Notes: generated by a model from the sequence alone, not told the origin. A DNA stretch of 24,636 nt from Pseudomonadota bacterium (GCA_023430065.1 JAEZCG010000026.1:1-24636), one strand, 5' to 3'; counted from the stretch's first letter, positions 1 to 7,238 are shown. Numbers and translations: made by a program.

Positions 1-12
1 AGCGCTCGCCGA

Positions 13-1701
13 CTACAGCGCGAACACCATCAGGATGCCACCTTCGGGGCTCTGCTCGATCATCTTCTGACCGATCTTGCCGAAGAAGGAGGGCGGGCCC
101 TTCAACCGGCCGGCCACCACGGCGATGTACTGCTTGCCGTCTATCGAGTACGTCACGGGACTCTGCGAGATGCCGGTGCCGACGCGGAACTTCCACAACT
201 CCTTGCCGGTCTTGGCGTCGACCGCCTTGAGCAGCCCGTCGATGGTGCCGTAGAACACCAGCCCGCCGGCCGTGGACATCGCGCCGCTGGCCCACATGTT
301 CGGCTCCTCGATGGTCCACACCTTCTTCTTCGCCACGGGATCCCAGGCCATGAACTCCGCCAGGTGCGAGCCCGATGCGCCGGCCTTGGCCAGGTCGAAT
401 TCCGAGGCCAGATAGAACTTGCCGGGCGAGTACTCCTCCTCGCGGTTGGCGATGTCCATGCACATGTTGAACGCGGGCAGGTACACCAGCCCGGTCTGTG
501 CGCTGTAGGACATCGGCTGCCAGTTCTTCCCGCCGATCAGGTTCGGACACACGTCGCGCGCCCACTTGCCCAGCTGCGGCCGCTTCTCGTTGTTCGGCGC
601 TTCCACCGGCTTGCCGGTCTCCAGGTCCACGTGCGTGGCCCAGTTCACCGTCACGAACGGGTCGGCTGCGAGCAGCTTGCCGGTCTCGCGGTTGAGCACG
701 TAGAAGAAGCCGTTGCGATCCGCGTGCAGCAACACGGGCTGCTTCGAGCCACCGATGTCGAGCTCGGTGAGCACCGCCTCGTTGATGCCGTCAAAGTCCC
801 AGGCGTCGTGCGGAGTCCACTGGTAGCCCCACTTGATCTTGCCGGTGTCGGCGTCGAAGGCCAGCTGCGAGGCTGTCCACAGGTTGGTGAACTGCCCGTA
901 GTCGGACGAATCGGGGCCGCGCGTCTGCGCGCCCCACGGCCCGGCATTCGAGGTCGACCAGTAGACGGTATTGAGCTTCGGATCGTAGGATCCCACCCCC
1001 CAGGTCGAGCCCGCGCCGGTCTTCCACGAATCGCCCTTCCAGGTCTCGTTGCCGGGCTCGCCCGGTCCCGGGATGGTGTAGGTCTTCCATACCTGCTCGC
1101 CGGTGGACTGCTTGTACGCCACGATGAAGCCGCGCACGCCGTACTCGCCGCCGGCCATGCCGGTGATGACCATGTCCTTGACGATCAATGGCGGCGACGT
1201 GATGGCGTAGCCCTTCTTGTAGTCCGCCACGGTCGCCGTCCACAAGCGCTTGCCGGTCTTCGCATCGAGGGCGTCCATCTTCGCGTCCAGACGTCCGACG
1301 AAGACCTTGCCGTCGTGCACCGCCACGCCCCGGTTGTCCAGGCCGCAGCACACCGTGGCCATGAAGTCGTTGGGCAGCTCGGGCTGGTAGGCCCACTTCT
1401 TCGCGCCCGTCTTGGCATCCAGCGCGAACACGTAGCGCGGGCCGGTGGAACTGGTCACGTACATCGTGTCGCCCAGGACGATCGGCGTGGATTCCTGGCT
1501 GTCGGCCGTGCCGAGCGAATACGCCCACACCGCTTTCAGGTTGCCGATGTTGCCCGTGTTGATCTGGTCGAGCGCGCTGTAGCGCGTGTTCGACTGGTCG
1601 TTGCCGTAGTGCGGCCAGTCAGCTGCTGCAGCGCCGCCGGCGGTGGCTGTCAGTGCAGCCGCAACCAGCGAGCCGAGCACGGCCTTCTTGATGGTCGTCA
1701 T
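13..1701 (-). CDS. PQQ-dependent alcohol dehydrogenase, periplasmic, probably lanthanide-type
   Basis: Quinoprotein of the methanol/ethanol dehydrogenase family, which oxidises primary alcohols or aldehydes in the periplasm and passes electrons to a cytochrome c. The 562-residue product begins with a Sec signal peptide (hydrophobic stretch about 7-22, Ala-rich cleavage region near 26). Family marks seen are the adjacent-cysteine pair in VCCG (118-119), the PQQ/metal-site Glu in GGEYG (186), Asn252 in the STSNAGPWG segment, and WDFDG (301-305). The second Asp of D302-F-D304 is the residue that separates lanthanide enzymes (XoxF, ExaF/PedH) from calcium enzymes, which have Ala, Ser or Thr there. 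No fused cytochrome c domain is present and the length suits the soluble type I enzymes. ATG at 1701 follows a purine-rich GGGGGG/GGAG leader on the minus strand. Substrate is not determined. Its downstream partners lie outside the window. Confidence 0.93.
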   Translation of the reverse strand: MTTIKKAVLGSLVAAALTATAGGAAAADWPHYGNDQSNTRYSALDQINTGNIGNLKAVWAYSLGTADSQESTPIVLGDTMYVTSSTGPRYVFALDAKTGAKKWAYQPELPNDFMATVCCGLDNRGVAVHDGKVFVGRLDAKMDALDAKTGKRLWTATVADYKKGYAITSPPLIVKDMVITGMAGGEYGVRGFIVAYKQSTGEQVWKTYTIPGPGEPGNETWKGDSWKTGAGSTWGVGSYDPKLNTVYWSTSNAGPWGAQTRGPDSSDYGQFTNLWTASQLAFDADTGKIKWGYQWTPHDAWDFDGINEAVLTELDIGGSKQPVLLHADRNGFFYVLNRETGKLLAADPFVTVNWATHVDLETGKPVEAPNNEKRPQLGKWARDVCPNLIGGKNWQPMSYSAQTGLVYLPAFNMCMDIANREEEYSPGKFYLASEFDLAKAGASGSHLAEFMAWDPVAKKKVWTIEEPNMWASGAMSTAGGLVFYGTIDGLLKAVDAKTGKELWKFRVGTGISQSPVTYSIDGKQYIAVVAGRLKGPPSFFGKIGQKMIEQSPEGGILMVFAL

Positions 1702-1830
1702 CTCTCCATTCCCCCCAATCTATCGGTTGGCTCTTGTGATGGCCGTTTCACACCGATGGACCCGTGCGCGCCTCGACTGCCCGCGCTGTTCTTGACACCT
1801 CGAATCACCGACGTGCTGCGGTCGGCCTCA

Positions 1831-1858
1831 AGAATACCGGACGGCCGGGGTGTGTCAA
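1831..1858 (-). promoter_or_regulatory. candidate sigma70 promoter for the PQQ dehydrogenase gene
   Basis: On the minus strand TTGACA (1858-1853) is followed after 16 bases by TATTCT (1836-1831). The -35 is a perfect consensus match and the -10 matches 4 of 6. Transcription would start near 1824, giving a leader of about 120 bases before the ATG at 1701. A second TTGACAC on the plus strand (1792-1798) makes a 7-base inverted repeat with GTGTCAA (1852-1858). The remainder of the 292-base gap (1702-1993) shows no other convincing feature. Confidence 0.35.
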
Positions 1859-1993
1859 TTCCGAGTCACGAAGTTTCGTTTGTGCGTTGCGGTGGGGGCG
1901 TGCACCGAAGACCGCGAATGTGAGGCCGGTGCACCTGCGCGATGCGTCCGCGGCCGGCAGCGGCGAAGCGAGCGCGCGTCGCGTGCGCCTCGC

Positions 1994-2431
1994 TCAGGAC
2001 AGCGATTTGCGCAGCGACTTGATGATGCGGGCGTCGGGGAAGCCGAGTTGCAGCAGCACCGGCCCCCGATCGAACGTCTCGGCGTAGTGGACGATCAGCC
2101 CGTCGGCCAGCCTGCAGTGCAGCATGCCCGTGTAGGCGACGCGCTTGCCCTCGCTGCCCGGCATCTTCGCGGTGTAGCTGAAGGCGTAGCGTGCATAGCC
2201 GTTGGCGCCGTCACTGCACGGATCGAGGATGTCCCACTTCAGCCGCTCGGCGTCGCGGTGGAAGCAGCCGACCACCATCCTCTCGATCGCCTCGCGCCCG
2301 GAAAACTCTCCGTAGAAGTGGTCGTGATAGACGCCATCGGCGCTGAAGCAGCGCGCTGCGCCACGCCCGTCGCCGCGGCAGACCGCTGATGCCATGGCGC
2401 GGATCAAGGTGGCGAAGTCGTTCGTGCTCAT
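1994..2431 (-). CDS. NTF2/SnoaL-like domain protein
   Basis: A 145-residue protein with the pattern of the SnoaL/NTF2-like cone fold. It has an N-terminal helix, an FSADGVYHDHFYGEFSG segment (about 29-45) typical of the first strands, then REAIERM, and a C-terminal beta-rich part (VAYTGMLHCRLADGLIVHYAETFD, about 98-121). Such domains act as small isomerases, hydrolases or ligand-binding modules, and no substrate can be named. The open frame extends upstream to 2545, but the ATG at 2431 is preferred: the upstream part overlaps the preceding gene and is low-complexity. The start lies 13 bases after the stop of the cyclic-nucleotide-binding gene, so the two are probably co-transcribed. A GAGG about 12 bases upstream is the only weak ribosome site. 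Confidence 0.75.
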   Translation of the reverse strand: MSTNDFATLIRAMASAVCRGDGRGAARCFSADGVYHDHFYGEFSGREAIERMVVGCFHRDAERLKWDILDPCSDGANGYARYAFSYTAKMPGSEGKRVAYTGMLHCRLADGLIVHYAETFDRGPVLLQLGFPDARIIKSLRKSLS

Positions 2432-2444
2432 GCCGCTGCGTGCC

Positions 2445-2801
2445 TCAGTGCGCCACGTCCATGCGCCGCAGGCGCCGAGCCAGCACGCGCATGACCAGAA
2501 ACGCGAAGTCGGGCTCGCGCACGATGAGCTCCCGAAAGCGCACATCGTCCACCGGGCTGAGCAGGCAGCGCGTGCGCGAAATCGCGGTCGCGCTGCGCGG
2601 GCCGGAGTCGATCAGGGCCATTTCGCCGAACACGCCGCCGCTGCGCACGGTCTCGATCAGCTTGCCATCGAGCAGGACGTCGACTTCGCCGTCGATGACG
2701 ACGAACATCACACCGCCCGGATCACCCTGCGTGAACACCACTTCGCCCGGCGCAATGGCCTTGATCGGCGTTTCGCTGGGAAGCAGGTCGATGATGGACA
2801 T
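2445..2801 (-). CDS. single cyclic-nucleotide-binding domain protein
   Basis: A 118-residue protein that is almost entirely one cNMP-binding (CRP-like) domain. It has the early beta-roll (PGEVVFTQGDPGGVMFVVIDGE, about 18-39) and a phosphate-binding cassette, FGEMALIDSGPRSAT (58-72), with Glu60 and Arg69 in the positions that contact the ribose and phosphate in CRP/PKA domains. No helix-turn-helix, kinase, transporter or cyclase domain follows; the chain ends with a short helix (LVMRVLARRLRRMD). It is therefore not a CRP-type transcription factor by itself and may act as a stand-alone sensor. The ATG at 2801 is chosen because AGGAGA lies about 6 bases upstream; the longer frame to 3029 has no support. 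First gene of a probable two-gene unit with the SnoaL-like gene. Confidence 0.82.
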   Translation of the reverse strand: MSIIDLLPSETPIKAIAPGEVVFTQGDPGGVMFVVIDGEVDVLLDGKLIETVRSGGVFGEMALIDSGPRSATAISRTRCLLSPVDDVRFRELIVREPDFAFLVMRVLARRLRRMDVAH

Positions 2802-2901
2802 GGCGTCTCCTGTGGCGTGGGGCGAGCCCCGGTCGAGGCCTGCCTCCATATCGGCGCAGACCGCCCGCGACTTCAGCGCCGCCCGCATTCGCCAATTGTG
2901 C

Positions 2902-2953
2902 CGCACGGGCGGATCGCCGTGCGTGTCGCCGGCGCGCACGCAACGTGCCGGCG
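2902..2953. repeat. two tandem inverted repeats in a divergent intergenic region
   Basis: CGCACGG (2902-2908) pairs with CCGTGCG (2917-2923) over an 8-base loop. CGCCGGC (2927-2933) then pairs with GCCGGCG (2947-2953) over 13 bases. Both lie in the 238-base gap between the divergent cNMP-domain and lipase genes. They could be operators or leader stem-loops; GC richness alone makes some pairing likely. A GTCAA-N6-GTCAA direct repeat lies nearby (about 2984-2999). Confidence 0.35.
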
Positions 2954-3039
2954 TATCGGCGTCACGGCGCGCTTTTCCTATCGTCAACTTCATGTCAATC
3001 TGTCGTCTCGCCCAGACGGGCGCCAACATGGGGACAGCA

Positions 3040-4092
3040 ATGGAAAGCGCAGTGCGGAAGCTGATGTGCGCCGTGGCCGGCGTCGTCGGTTTGACTTCGG
3101 TGGCGGCCCGGTCAGCCCCGTTCGACAGCCTCTATCTGTTCGGCGACAGTCTGCTCGATTCGGGAAACTCCTATCTCCTGACCGGCGGCGTCTATCCGGT
3201 CTCGCCGCCCTACGCCGGCGTCTTCAGCAACGGGCCGGTCGCCTCGCAGGTGCTGGCCGCGCGGCTGGGGCTGCCGCTCGTGCCGTCCGTGCTGGGCGGC
3301 AACAACTTCGCAACCAACGGCTCTACCTCGAACAGCGAGAACATCGCGGGTGACGACTACGGCACCGGTCTGGGCATCGACGCCATCAAGCCGCTGGTAG
3401 GCATCGGCCTCGAGGATCAGGTCGACGCGTTCCAGTCGCGCAACATTTCGCCCGACGGGCTCTCCGACGCGCTGTTCGTGGTGTGGGCCGGCGCCAACGA
3501 TGCGTTCATGCTGGGCTCGCAACTCGAGCAGTACCCACCTCCCCCGGACGTCGACATCGGGGCGCTGTTCTTCCAGGCCGGCCTGTCCGCGGCGCAGCAT
3601 GTCGAGAACGAGATCCTGCAGCTGGCCGCCGCAGGTGCGCAGACCATGCTCATCGGGAACCTGCCTAACCTCGCCCACCTGCCGATCACACCGGACGTGC
3701 TCGACCCGGCCTTCGAGGCGTTCCTGTTCGCATTCTCCACGCAGTTCCTGGATGCGGAGTTCTTCGCCGCCCTCGCTGCGGTCAATCCCACGACGCAGAT
3801 CAAGCTGTTCGATGCGTACGGGCTGTTCGAGACGGCGGTCGCCGGTGGTCTCGGATTCACCAATACGACCGATCCCTGTCTGCCCACGCTGGGGCCCTTC
3901 CCGGCCGATGCACCCTGCAGCGATCCCGATTCCTACCTGTTCTGGGACAGCATCCATCCCACCGCCAAGGCGCATCAGATCCTGGGGAACGCCATGTACG
4001 CCGCGGTGGTGCCGGAGCCGCACTCGCTGCTGCTCATCGCGCTGACCCTCGGCGGCATCGCGATCGCGCGGCGGCGACGCGCCGAGGTGTGA
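3040..4092 (+). CDS. SGNH/GDSL esterase-lipase with PEP-CTERM sorting signal
   Basis: A 350-residue secreted hydrolase of the GDSL/SGNH family, predicted to cleave acyl or aryl esters with a Ser-Asp-His triad. Block I is FGDSLLDSGN (nucleophile Ser37), block II is in the GGNNFATNGS region (86-95), block III is GAND (151-154) and block V is DSIHP (Asp313, His316). The C terminus has a typical PEP-CTERM tail: VPEP (334-337), a hydrophobic helix (LLLIALTLGGIAIA) and an Arg cluster. This implies processing by an exosortase/XrtA-type system encoded elsewhere and placement in the exopolysaccharide or outer envelope. A signal peptide covers about 1-26. The ATG at 3040 is chosen because GGGGA lies about 5 bases upstream; in-frame ATGs at 3028 and 2992 are alternatives. 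The frame runs open back to 2389, but that part is antisense to other genes. Confidence 0.9.
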   Translation: MESAVRKLMCAVAGVVGLTSVAARSAPFDSLYLFGDSLLDSGNSYLLTGGVYPVSPPYAGVFSNGPVASQVLAARLGLPLVPSVLGGNNFATNGSTSNSENIAGDDYGTGLGIDAIKPLVGIGLEDQVDAFQSRNISPDGLSDALFVVWAGANDAFMLGSQLEQYPPPPDVDIGALFFQAGLSAAQHVENEILQLAAAGAQTMLIGNLPNLAHLPITPDVLDPAFEAFLFAFSTQFLDAEFFAALAAVNPTTQIKLFDAYGLFETAVAGGLGFTNTTDPCLPTLGPFPADAPCSDPDSYLFWDSIHPTAKAHQILGNAMYAAVVPEPHSLLLIALTLGGIAIARRRRAEV

Positions 4093-4103
4093 GTGCGTCG
4101 AAC

Positions 4104-4130
4104 CGGGCCGGCGCGGAAAGCGCCGGTCCG
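4104..4130. terminator. stem-loop between convergent genes
   Basis: An arm at 4104-4114 (C then GGGCCGGCGC) pairs with 4120-4130 around a GGAAA loop, giving 11 pairs with one G-T wobble. It lies in the 49-base gap between the convergent lipase and solute-binding-protein genes, where it could end transcription from both sides. There is no T-tract on either strand, so intrinsic termination is uncertain. Confidence 0.5.
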
Positions 4131-4141
4131 ACCCATCCGGT

Positions 4142-5134
4142 TCACGGCAATACCTTGACCGCCTTCACGAACTCCAGCGTATAGGCCTTGCGATAGGGCG
4201 TGTCCGCTTTCGCCAGTCCGGCGCGGGCCATGAATTCGAAGGTCTGCTGCCAGCGCGCATCGGTCATCGTCAGCAAGCCCTCGCGCGCCGCATCGCCGCC
4301 CGTCACCAGTTCGAAGCGCTTGATCTTGCGCAGACCGTACGCCAGCAGCTCCTCCTCCATCTGCGGGTTCGCCTTCCTGATCAGCGCATTTCCGGGCGCC
4401 GGGTTGGCGAGATAACTCTTCCAACCCTCGGCAGACGCCTGCACGAAGCCACGGACCATGTCCGGCCGGTCCAGCGCGGTTCGCTGCAGGGTGACGATCG
4501 TCTGCGCATAGGGGGGGTAGCCGGCGTCGGCGAGCAGGAAGACGTTGGGCTTCACGCCGCCTTTCTCGATCGTGTAGGGCTCCGAGGTCGCGTAGCCTTG
4601 CTGCGCCACGTTCCTGTCGACGAGGAACTGCTGCACGCTGAAGGCATATGGCCGCTTCTGCGCGTCGGTGAAGCCGAACTTCGCCTTCAACCAGGGCCAG
4701 AACGTGGTCTCGCTCGCCTGGCCGATGAGCAGGGTGCGCGATTTGAGCTCGGAAATCGATTGCACGTCCGGGTGCGCGATGAGCGCGGCGGGGTCCTTCT
4801 GGAACGTTGCTGCGACGGTGACCACAGGCAGCCCCTGCTCGACGAGCTTGAGGGTCTGCAGGTCGTAGCCCATCACCAGATCGGCCTGTCCTGCGAGCAG
4901 CAGCTGCACCACGTTGACCTGTGGACCGCCCATGCGCACTTCGACGTCGAGGCCGTGCTTGCGGTAGGTGCCCTCGGCGACCGCCTGGTAGAACCCGCCG
5001 TGCTCTGCCTGTGCCAGCCAGTTGGTGAGGAAGACGACCTTGGCCGGCGTCTGCGCGATGCCTGCCGCGGAGAAGAAGAGGGCGCAGAACAGCGCGGCGG
5101 TGCGCACGAGAGGGATGGCCGGACGCTTGGGCAT
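4142..5134 (-). CDS. ABC transporter solute-binding protein, NMT1/THI5-like
   Basis: A 330-residue periplasmic binding protein of the NMT1/THI5/SsuA family, whose members bind thiamine pyrimidine precursors, alkanesulfonates, nitrate-like or aromatic ligands. Residues 1-28 form a Sec signal peptide ending near GIAQ. The mature protein opens with the family pattern FLTNWLAQAEHGGFYQAVAEG (35-55, HGGFY being diagnostic), then YRKHGLDV and a GQADLVMGYD segment (82-91). The ATG at 5134 has AGGAGAA about 7 bases upstream; the frame extends to 5209 without support. No permease or ATPase gene lies next to it, so it is an orphan binding protein or its partners are elsewhere. HGGFY suggests a ThiY-like pyrimidine binder, but neither thiamine genes nor a thiamine riboswitch are visible nearby. 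Ligand unknown. Confidence 0.85.
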   Translation of the reverse strand: MPKRPAIPLVRTAALFCALFFSAAGIAQTPAKVVFLTNWLAQAEHGGFYQAVAEGTYRKHGLDVEVRMGGPQVNVVQLLLAGQADLVMGYDLQTLKLVEQGLPVVTVAATFQKDPAALIAHPDVQSISELKSRTLLIGQASETTFWPWLKAKFGFTDAQKRPYAFSVQQFLVDRNVAQQGYATSEPYTIEKGGVKPNVFLLADAGYPPYAQTIVTLQRTALDRPDMVRGFVQASAEGWKSYLANPAPGNALIRKANPQMEEELLAYGLRKIKRFELVTGGDAAREGLLTMTDARWQQTFEFMARAGLAKADTPYRKAYTLEFVKAVKVLP

Positions 5135-5165
5135 GGGCCCGTTCTCCTGATGGGCTGGCGCACAC

Positions 5166-5179
5166 AGGTTAGCAGGGTG
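5166..5179 (-). promoter_or_regulatory. probable extended -10 promoter of the NMT1-like gene
   Basis: The minus strand reads CACCCTGCTAACCT, containing TG-C-TAACCT, an extended -10 form. A 12-base core (GTTAGCAGGGTG on the plus strand, 5168-5179) recurs identically upstream of the flavin monooxygenase gene at 17326-17337. The distances to the start codons are nearly the same (34 and 33 bases). Confidence 0.4.
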
Positions 5180-5259
5180 GGGTGGGCGGGGCCAGCGAAC
5201 CAAGCGCATACGTGCCGCTGTGCCGGATCCCGCCCGTCAGGATGCAGCCAGAACGCGTT

Positions 5260-6120
5260 CTAGAGCAGGCGATACATCTCCGTGTGATCCGCACTCTTGG
5301 ACCGGCGCGCTGCCTCCGTCCACAGCTTCAGACAGACCTCTCCCTGCGTCGCCGCGACGCCCAGCGCCTGCGCCAGCTTCACTGCAATGCCCACGTCCTT
5401 CTCCATCAGCGCGAGGCCGAATCCGGAGTCGAACTTCCCCGACAGCATGAATTGCTCGACCTTGTTCTCCGTCGTGTTGTTCTTGCCCGTGGAGGCGTTG
5501 AGAATGCTGGTCATCACGTGTGGGTCGAGGCCGAACCTCTCGCCGATGTGCAGTGCCTCGACGGCGGCGACCAGGCCGGCAGCGGACACGAAATTGTTCA
5601 GCGCCTTCATCGCGTGGCCCGAGCCCACCGCGCCGGTTCGGAAGATCCTGGTCCCCATGCTCGAGAGCAACGGCGTGCACGCGTCGAGCTGCGCCTGGCT
5701 GCCGCCGAACATGATGGACAGCGAGCCGTCGCGCGCCTTCTTCACGCCGCCCGACACGGGCGCATCGACCAGCACGACACCGCTCGCCTCCAGGGCCTGC
5801 GCGAGCGCCCGCGTGCGCATCGGCTCGCTCGAGCTCATGTCGATGACCGTCACACCGCGCCGCATCCCGCTTCTCACTTCGGGGGAGAGCAGGGTGGCCT
5901 CCACCTCGTTGGAGCTGGGCAGCATGGTGATCACGAAGTCGACTCCCGCCACCGCCTCGGCCGGTGATGCGCAGGCGCTGGCGCCGTGCTCGGTCGCGAA
6001 GCGCGCGCTGTTCGCCTGGGCGATGTCGAAGACGCGCAGCGCATGGCCGGCCGCCGCCAGGCGTGTTGCCATCGGATAGCCCATTGCCCCCAATCCAATG
6101 AATGCAACGGTGTGTTTCAC
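5260..6120 (-). CDS. 3-hydroxyisobutyrate dehydrogenase-family NAD(P) oxidoreductase
   Basis: A 286-residue beta-hydroxyacid dehydrogenase. The N-terminal Rossmann motif is FIGLGAMGYPMA (7-18), the substrate loop is DAPVSGG (119-125) and the catalytic Lys lies in MKALNN (Lys172). These are the hallmarks of 3-hydroxyisobutyrate dehydrogenase, tartronate semialdehyde reductase and relatives, which oxidise a 3-hydroxy acid to its semialdehyde or run in reverse. The exact substrate cannot be read from sequence. The start is GTG at 6120, preceded by GGGAGAA about 9 bases upstream; the same frame stays open to 6906 by chance, antisense to the LysR gene. It is divergent from that LysR gene, the classical arrangement for a regulated target. 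The C terminus ends normally (HTEMYRLL). Confidence 0.88.
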   Translation of the reverse strand: MKHTVAFIGLGAMGYPMATRLAAAGHALRVFDIAQANSARFATEHGASACASPAEAVAGVDFVITMLPSSNEVEATLLSPEVRSGMRRGVTVIDMSSSEPMRTRALAQALEASGVVLVDAPVSGGVKKARDGSLSIMFGGSQAQLDACTPLLSSMGTRIFRTGAVGSGHAMKALNNFVSAAGLVAAVEALHIGERFGLDPHVMTSILNASTGKNNTTENKVEQFMLSGKFDSGFGLALMEKDVGIAVKLAQALGVAATQGEVCLKLWTEAARRSKSADHTEMYRLL

Positions 6121-6154
6121 TCGTCCGTTCTCCCGTTCTTGTCGTCTGCCCGAT

Positions 6155-6167
6155 GATACTGCGTATC
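6155..6167. promoter_or_regulatory. candidate LysR operator, GATAC-N3-GTATC
   Basis: A perfect inverted repeat (GATAC TGC GTATC) lies in the 117-base gap between the divergent dehydrogenase and LysR genes. On the minus strand it overlaps TATCAT, a possible -10 for the dehydrogenase. The spacing is not the textbook T-N11-A, so assignment to the adjacent LysR is inference. TAGAAT at 6200-6205 could be the -10 of the LysR gene. Confidence 0.4.
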
Positions 6168-6237
6168 CGGGTGCACCCCGCACAGTGTCCCGCAATGCAT
6201 AGAATGACGGCTCGTGCTGGCATCGACCCCGACTTTC

Positions 6238-7137
6238 ATGCTTCCCGACTTGTTCTCGCTGGCGCTGTTCGTGCGCGTCGCCGAGACGCGCAGTATCACC
6301 AAGGCGGCCGAGGCCAGCCACATCGCCCTGGCCGCGGCCAGCCGGCGCATGAGCCTGCTGGAGCAGCAGTATGGCGTGCGCCTGCTCGAGCGCAACGCCC
6401 GTGGAGCCGAACTCACCCCCGCCGGGCGAGCCCTGCTGCACCGGGCCCGGCAGATCCTCGGCCAGGCCGAGCAGCTGCGCCTGGAACTGTCCGAGTATTC
6501 CAGCGGTGGCAAGGGACATGTGCGGATGCAGGCCAGCGCGTCGGCCATCTCGCAGTACCTGCCGGCCGATCTGGCGAGCTTCTCGGCTACGGTCCCGCAG
6601 GCCGTGATCGCCCTGGAGGAGCGCTTCAGCGGCGAGATCGTGCAGGCGCTGCGCGAGGGCACCACCGACGTGGGCGTGATCATGGAGGGCACGCCCCTCG
6701 ACGGGCTGGATGCCTTCGAGTACCGTACCGACCGGCTGGTGGCGGTGGTGCCCAAGGGTCATGCCCTGCGCGGGCGCAGAGTCATGTTCTCCAGCCTCCT
6801 GGACCACGATTTCGTGGGACTCGAGGACGGGACCGCACTGACGCGACTGCTGATGGACCAGGCTGCCGTCGCGCGCAAGCCATTGCGCGCGCGCATCCAG
6901 GTGCACAGTTTCGCCGCGCTGTGCAAGATCATCGAATCGGGGCTGGGGATCGGCGTCCTGCCGGAAGGCGCGGCGCTACCGTTCGCCGGCGCGATGCGCC
7001 TGCGCCTCGTCCGTCTGGGCGACGAGTGGGCGACCCGGCGCATGTACGTCTGCTACCGGGAGTACGATGCGTTGCCGGCTGCTGCGCGGCGGCTGGTCGA
7101 TCATCTGCGCGATACCGCGCGACCGGCGCAGGATTGA
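6238..7137 (+). CDS. LysR-family transcriptional regulator
   Basis: A 299-residue LTTR. The N-terminal winged helix-turn-helix covers about 1-60 (LFVRVAETRSITKAAEASHIALAAASRRMS region, then LEQQYGVRLLERNARGAELTPAG). The C-terminal effector-binding domain follows from about 90, ending with VHSFAALCKIIESGLGIGVLPE (about 222-243), a typical LTTR effector-domain segment. The ATG at 6238 is used because the DNA-binding domain then begins at the usual place; a GTG at 6214 would add eight residues, and neither has a clear ribosome site. It is divergent from the dehydrogenase gene and upstream of the Liv importer, so it may control either or both. The inducer is unknown. Confidence 0.9.
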   Translation: MLPDLFSLALFVRVAETRSITKAAEASHIALAAASRRMSLLEQQYGVRLLERNARGAELTPAGRALLHRARQILGQAEQLRLELSEYSSGGKGHVRMQASASAISQYLPADLASFSATVPQAVIALEERFSGEIVQALREGTTDVGVIMEGTPLDGLDAFEYRTDRLVAVVPKGHALRGRRVMFSSLLDHDFVGLEDGTALTRLLMDQAAVARKPLRARIQVHSFAALCKIIESGLGIGVLPEGAALPFAGAMRLRLVRLGDEWATRRMYVCYREYDALPAAARRLVDHLRDTARPAQD

Positions 7138-7139
7138 GC

Positions 7140-7156
7140 CTTCGCGTTTCGCGAAG
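7140..7156. repeat. perfect hairpin just after the LysR stop
   Basis: CTTCGCG (7140-7146), loop TTT, CGCGAAG (7150-7156). The hairpin begins 3 bases after the LysR stop codon and is the first of three dyads before the binding-protein gene. No T-tract follows. Confidence 0.45.
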
Positions 7157-7164
7157 TCCGCGTT

Positions 7165-7199
7165 GACGGATTTGTCATTGCCCGAATCCGTCCGTTTTT
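7165..7199 (+). terminator. candidate rho-independent terminator downstream of LysR
   Basis: GACGGATT (7165-7172) pairs perfectly with AATCCGTC (7185-7192) over a 12-base loop, and CG plus five T follow (7195-7199). This is the only T-tract-associated hairpin I found in the window. It would separate LysR transcription from the importer operon, or act as an attenuator if transcription starts upstream. Confidence 0.5.
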
Positions 7200-7217
7200 G
7201 CAAGCTTGGGCGATATT

Positions 7218-7238
7218 CGAGCGCCATCGCGGCGCTCG
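7218..7238 (+). promoter_or_regulatory. leader stem-loop before the Liv binding-protein gene
   Basis: CGAGCGCC (7218-7225), loop ATCGC, GGCGCTCG (7231-7238): eight perfect pairs ending 7 bases before the strong ribosome site GGGAGGGG (7246-7253). It would lie in the leader of the binding-protein mRNA and could affect stability or initiation. Confidence 0.4.

Noticed and set aside
364..1923. A 519-codon plus-strand frame opposite the PQQ dehydrogenase
   Set aside because: Antisense shadow; low-complexity Arg/Val/Leu/His composition and no recognisable domain.
6121..6906. A 5' extension of the 3-hydroxyisobutyrate dehydrogenase frame (548 codons in total)
   Set aside because: The extension is antisense to the LysR gene. 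The GTG at 6120 has a good ribosome site and puts the Rossmann motif at the usual N-terminal position.
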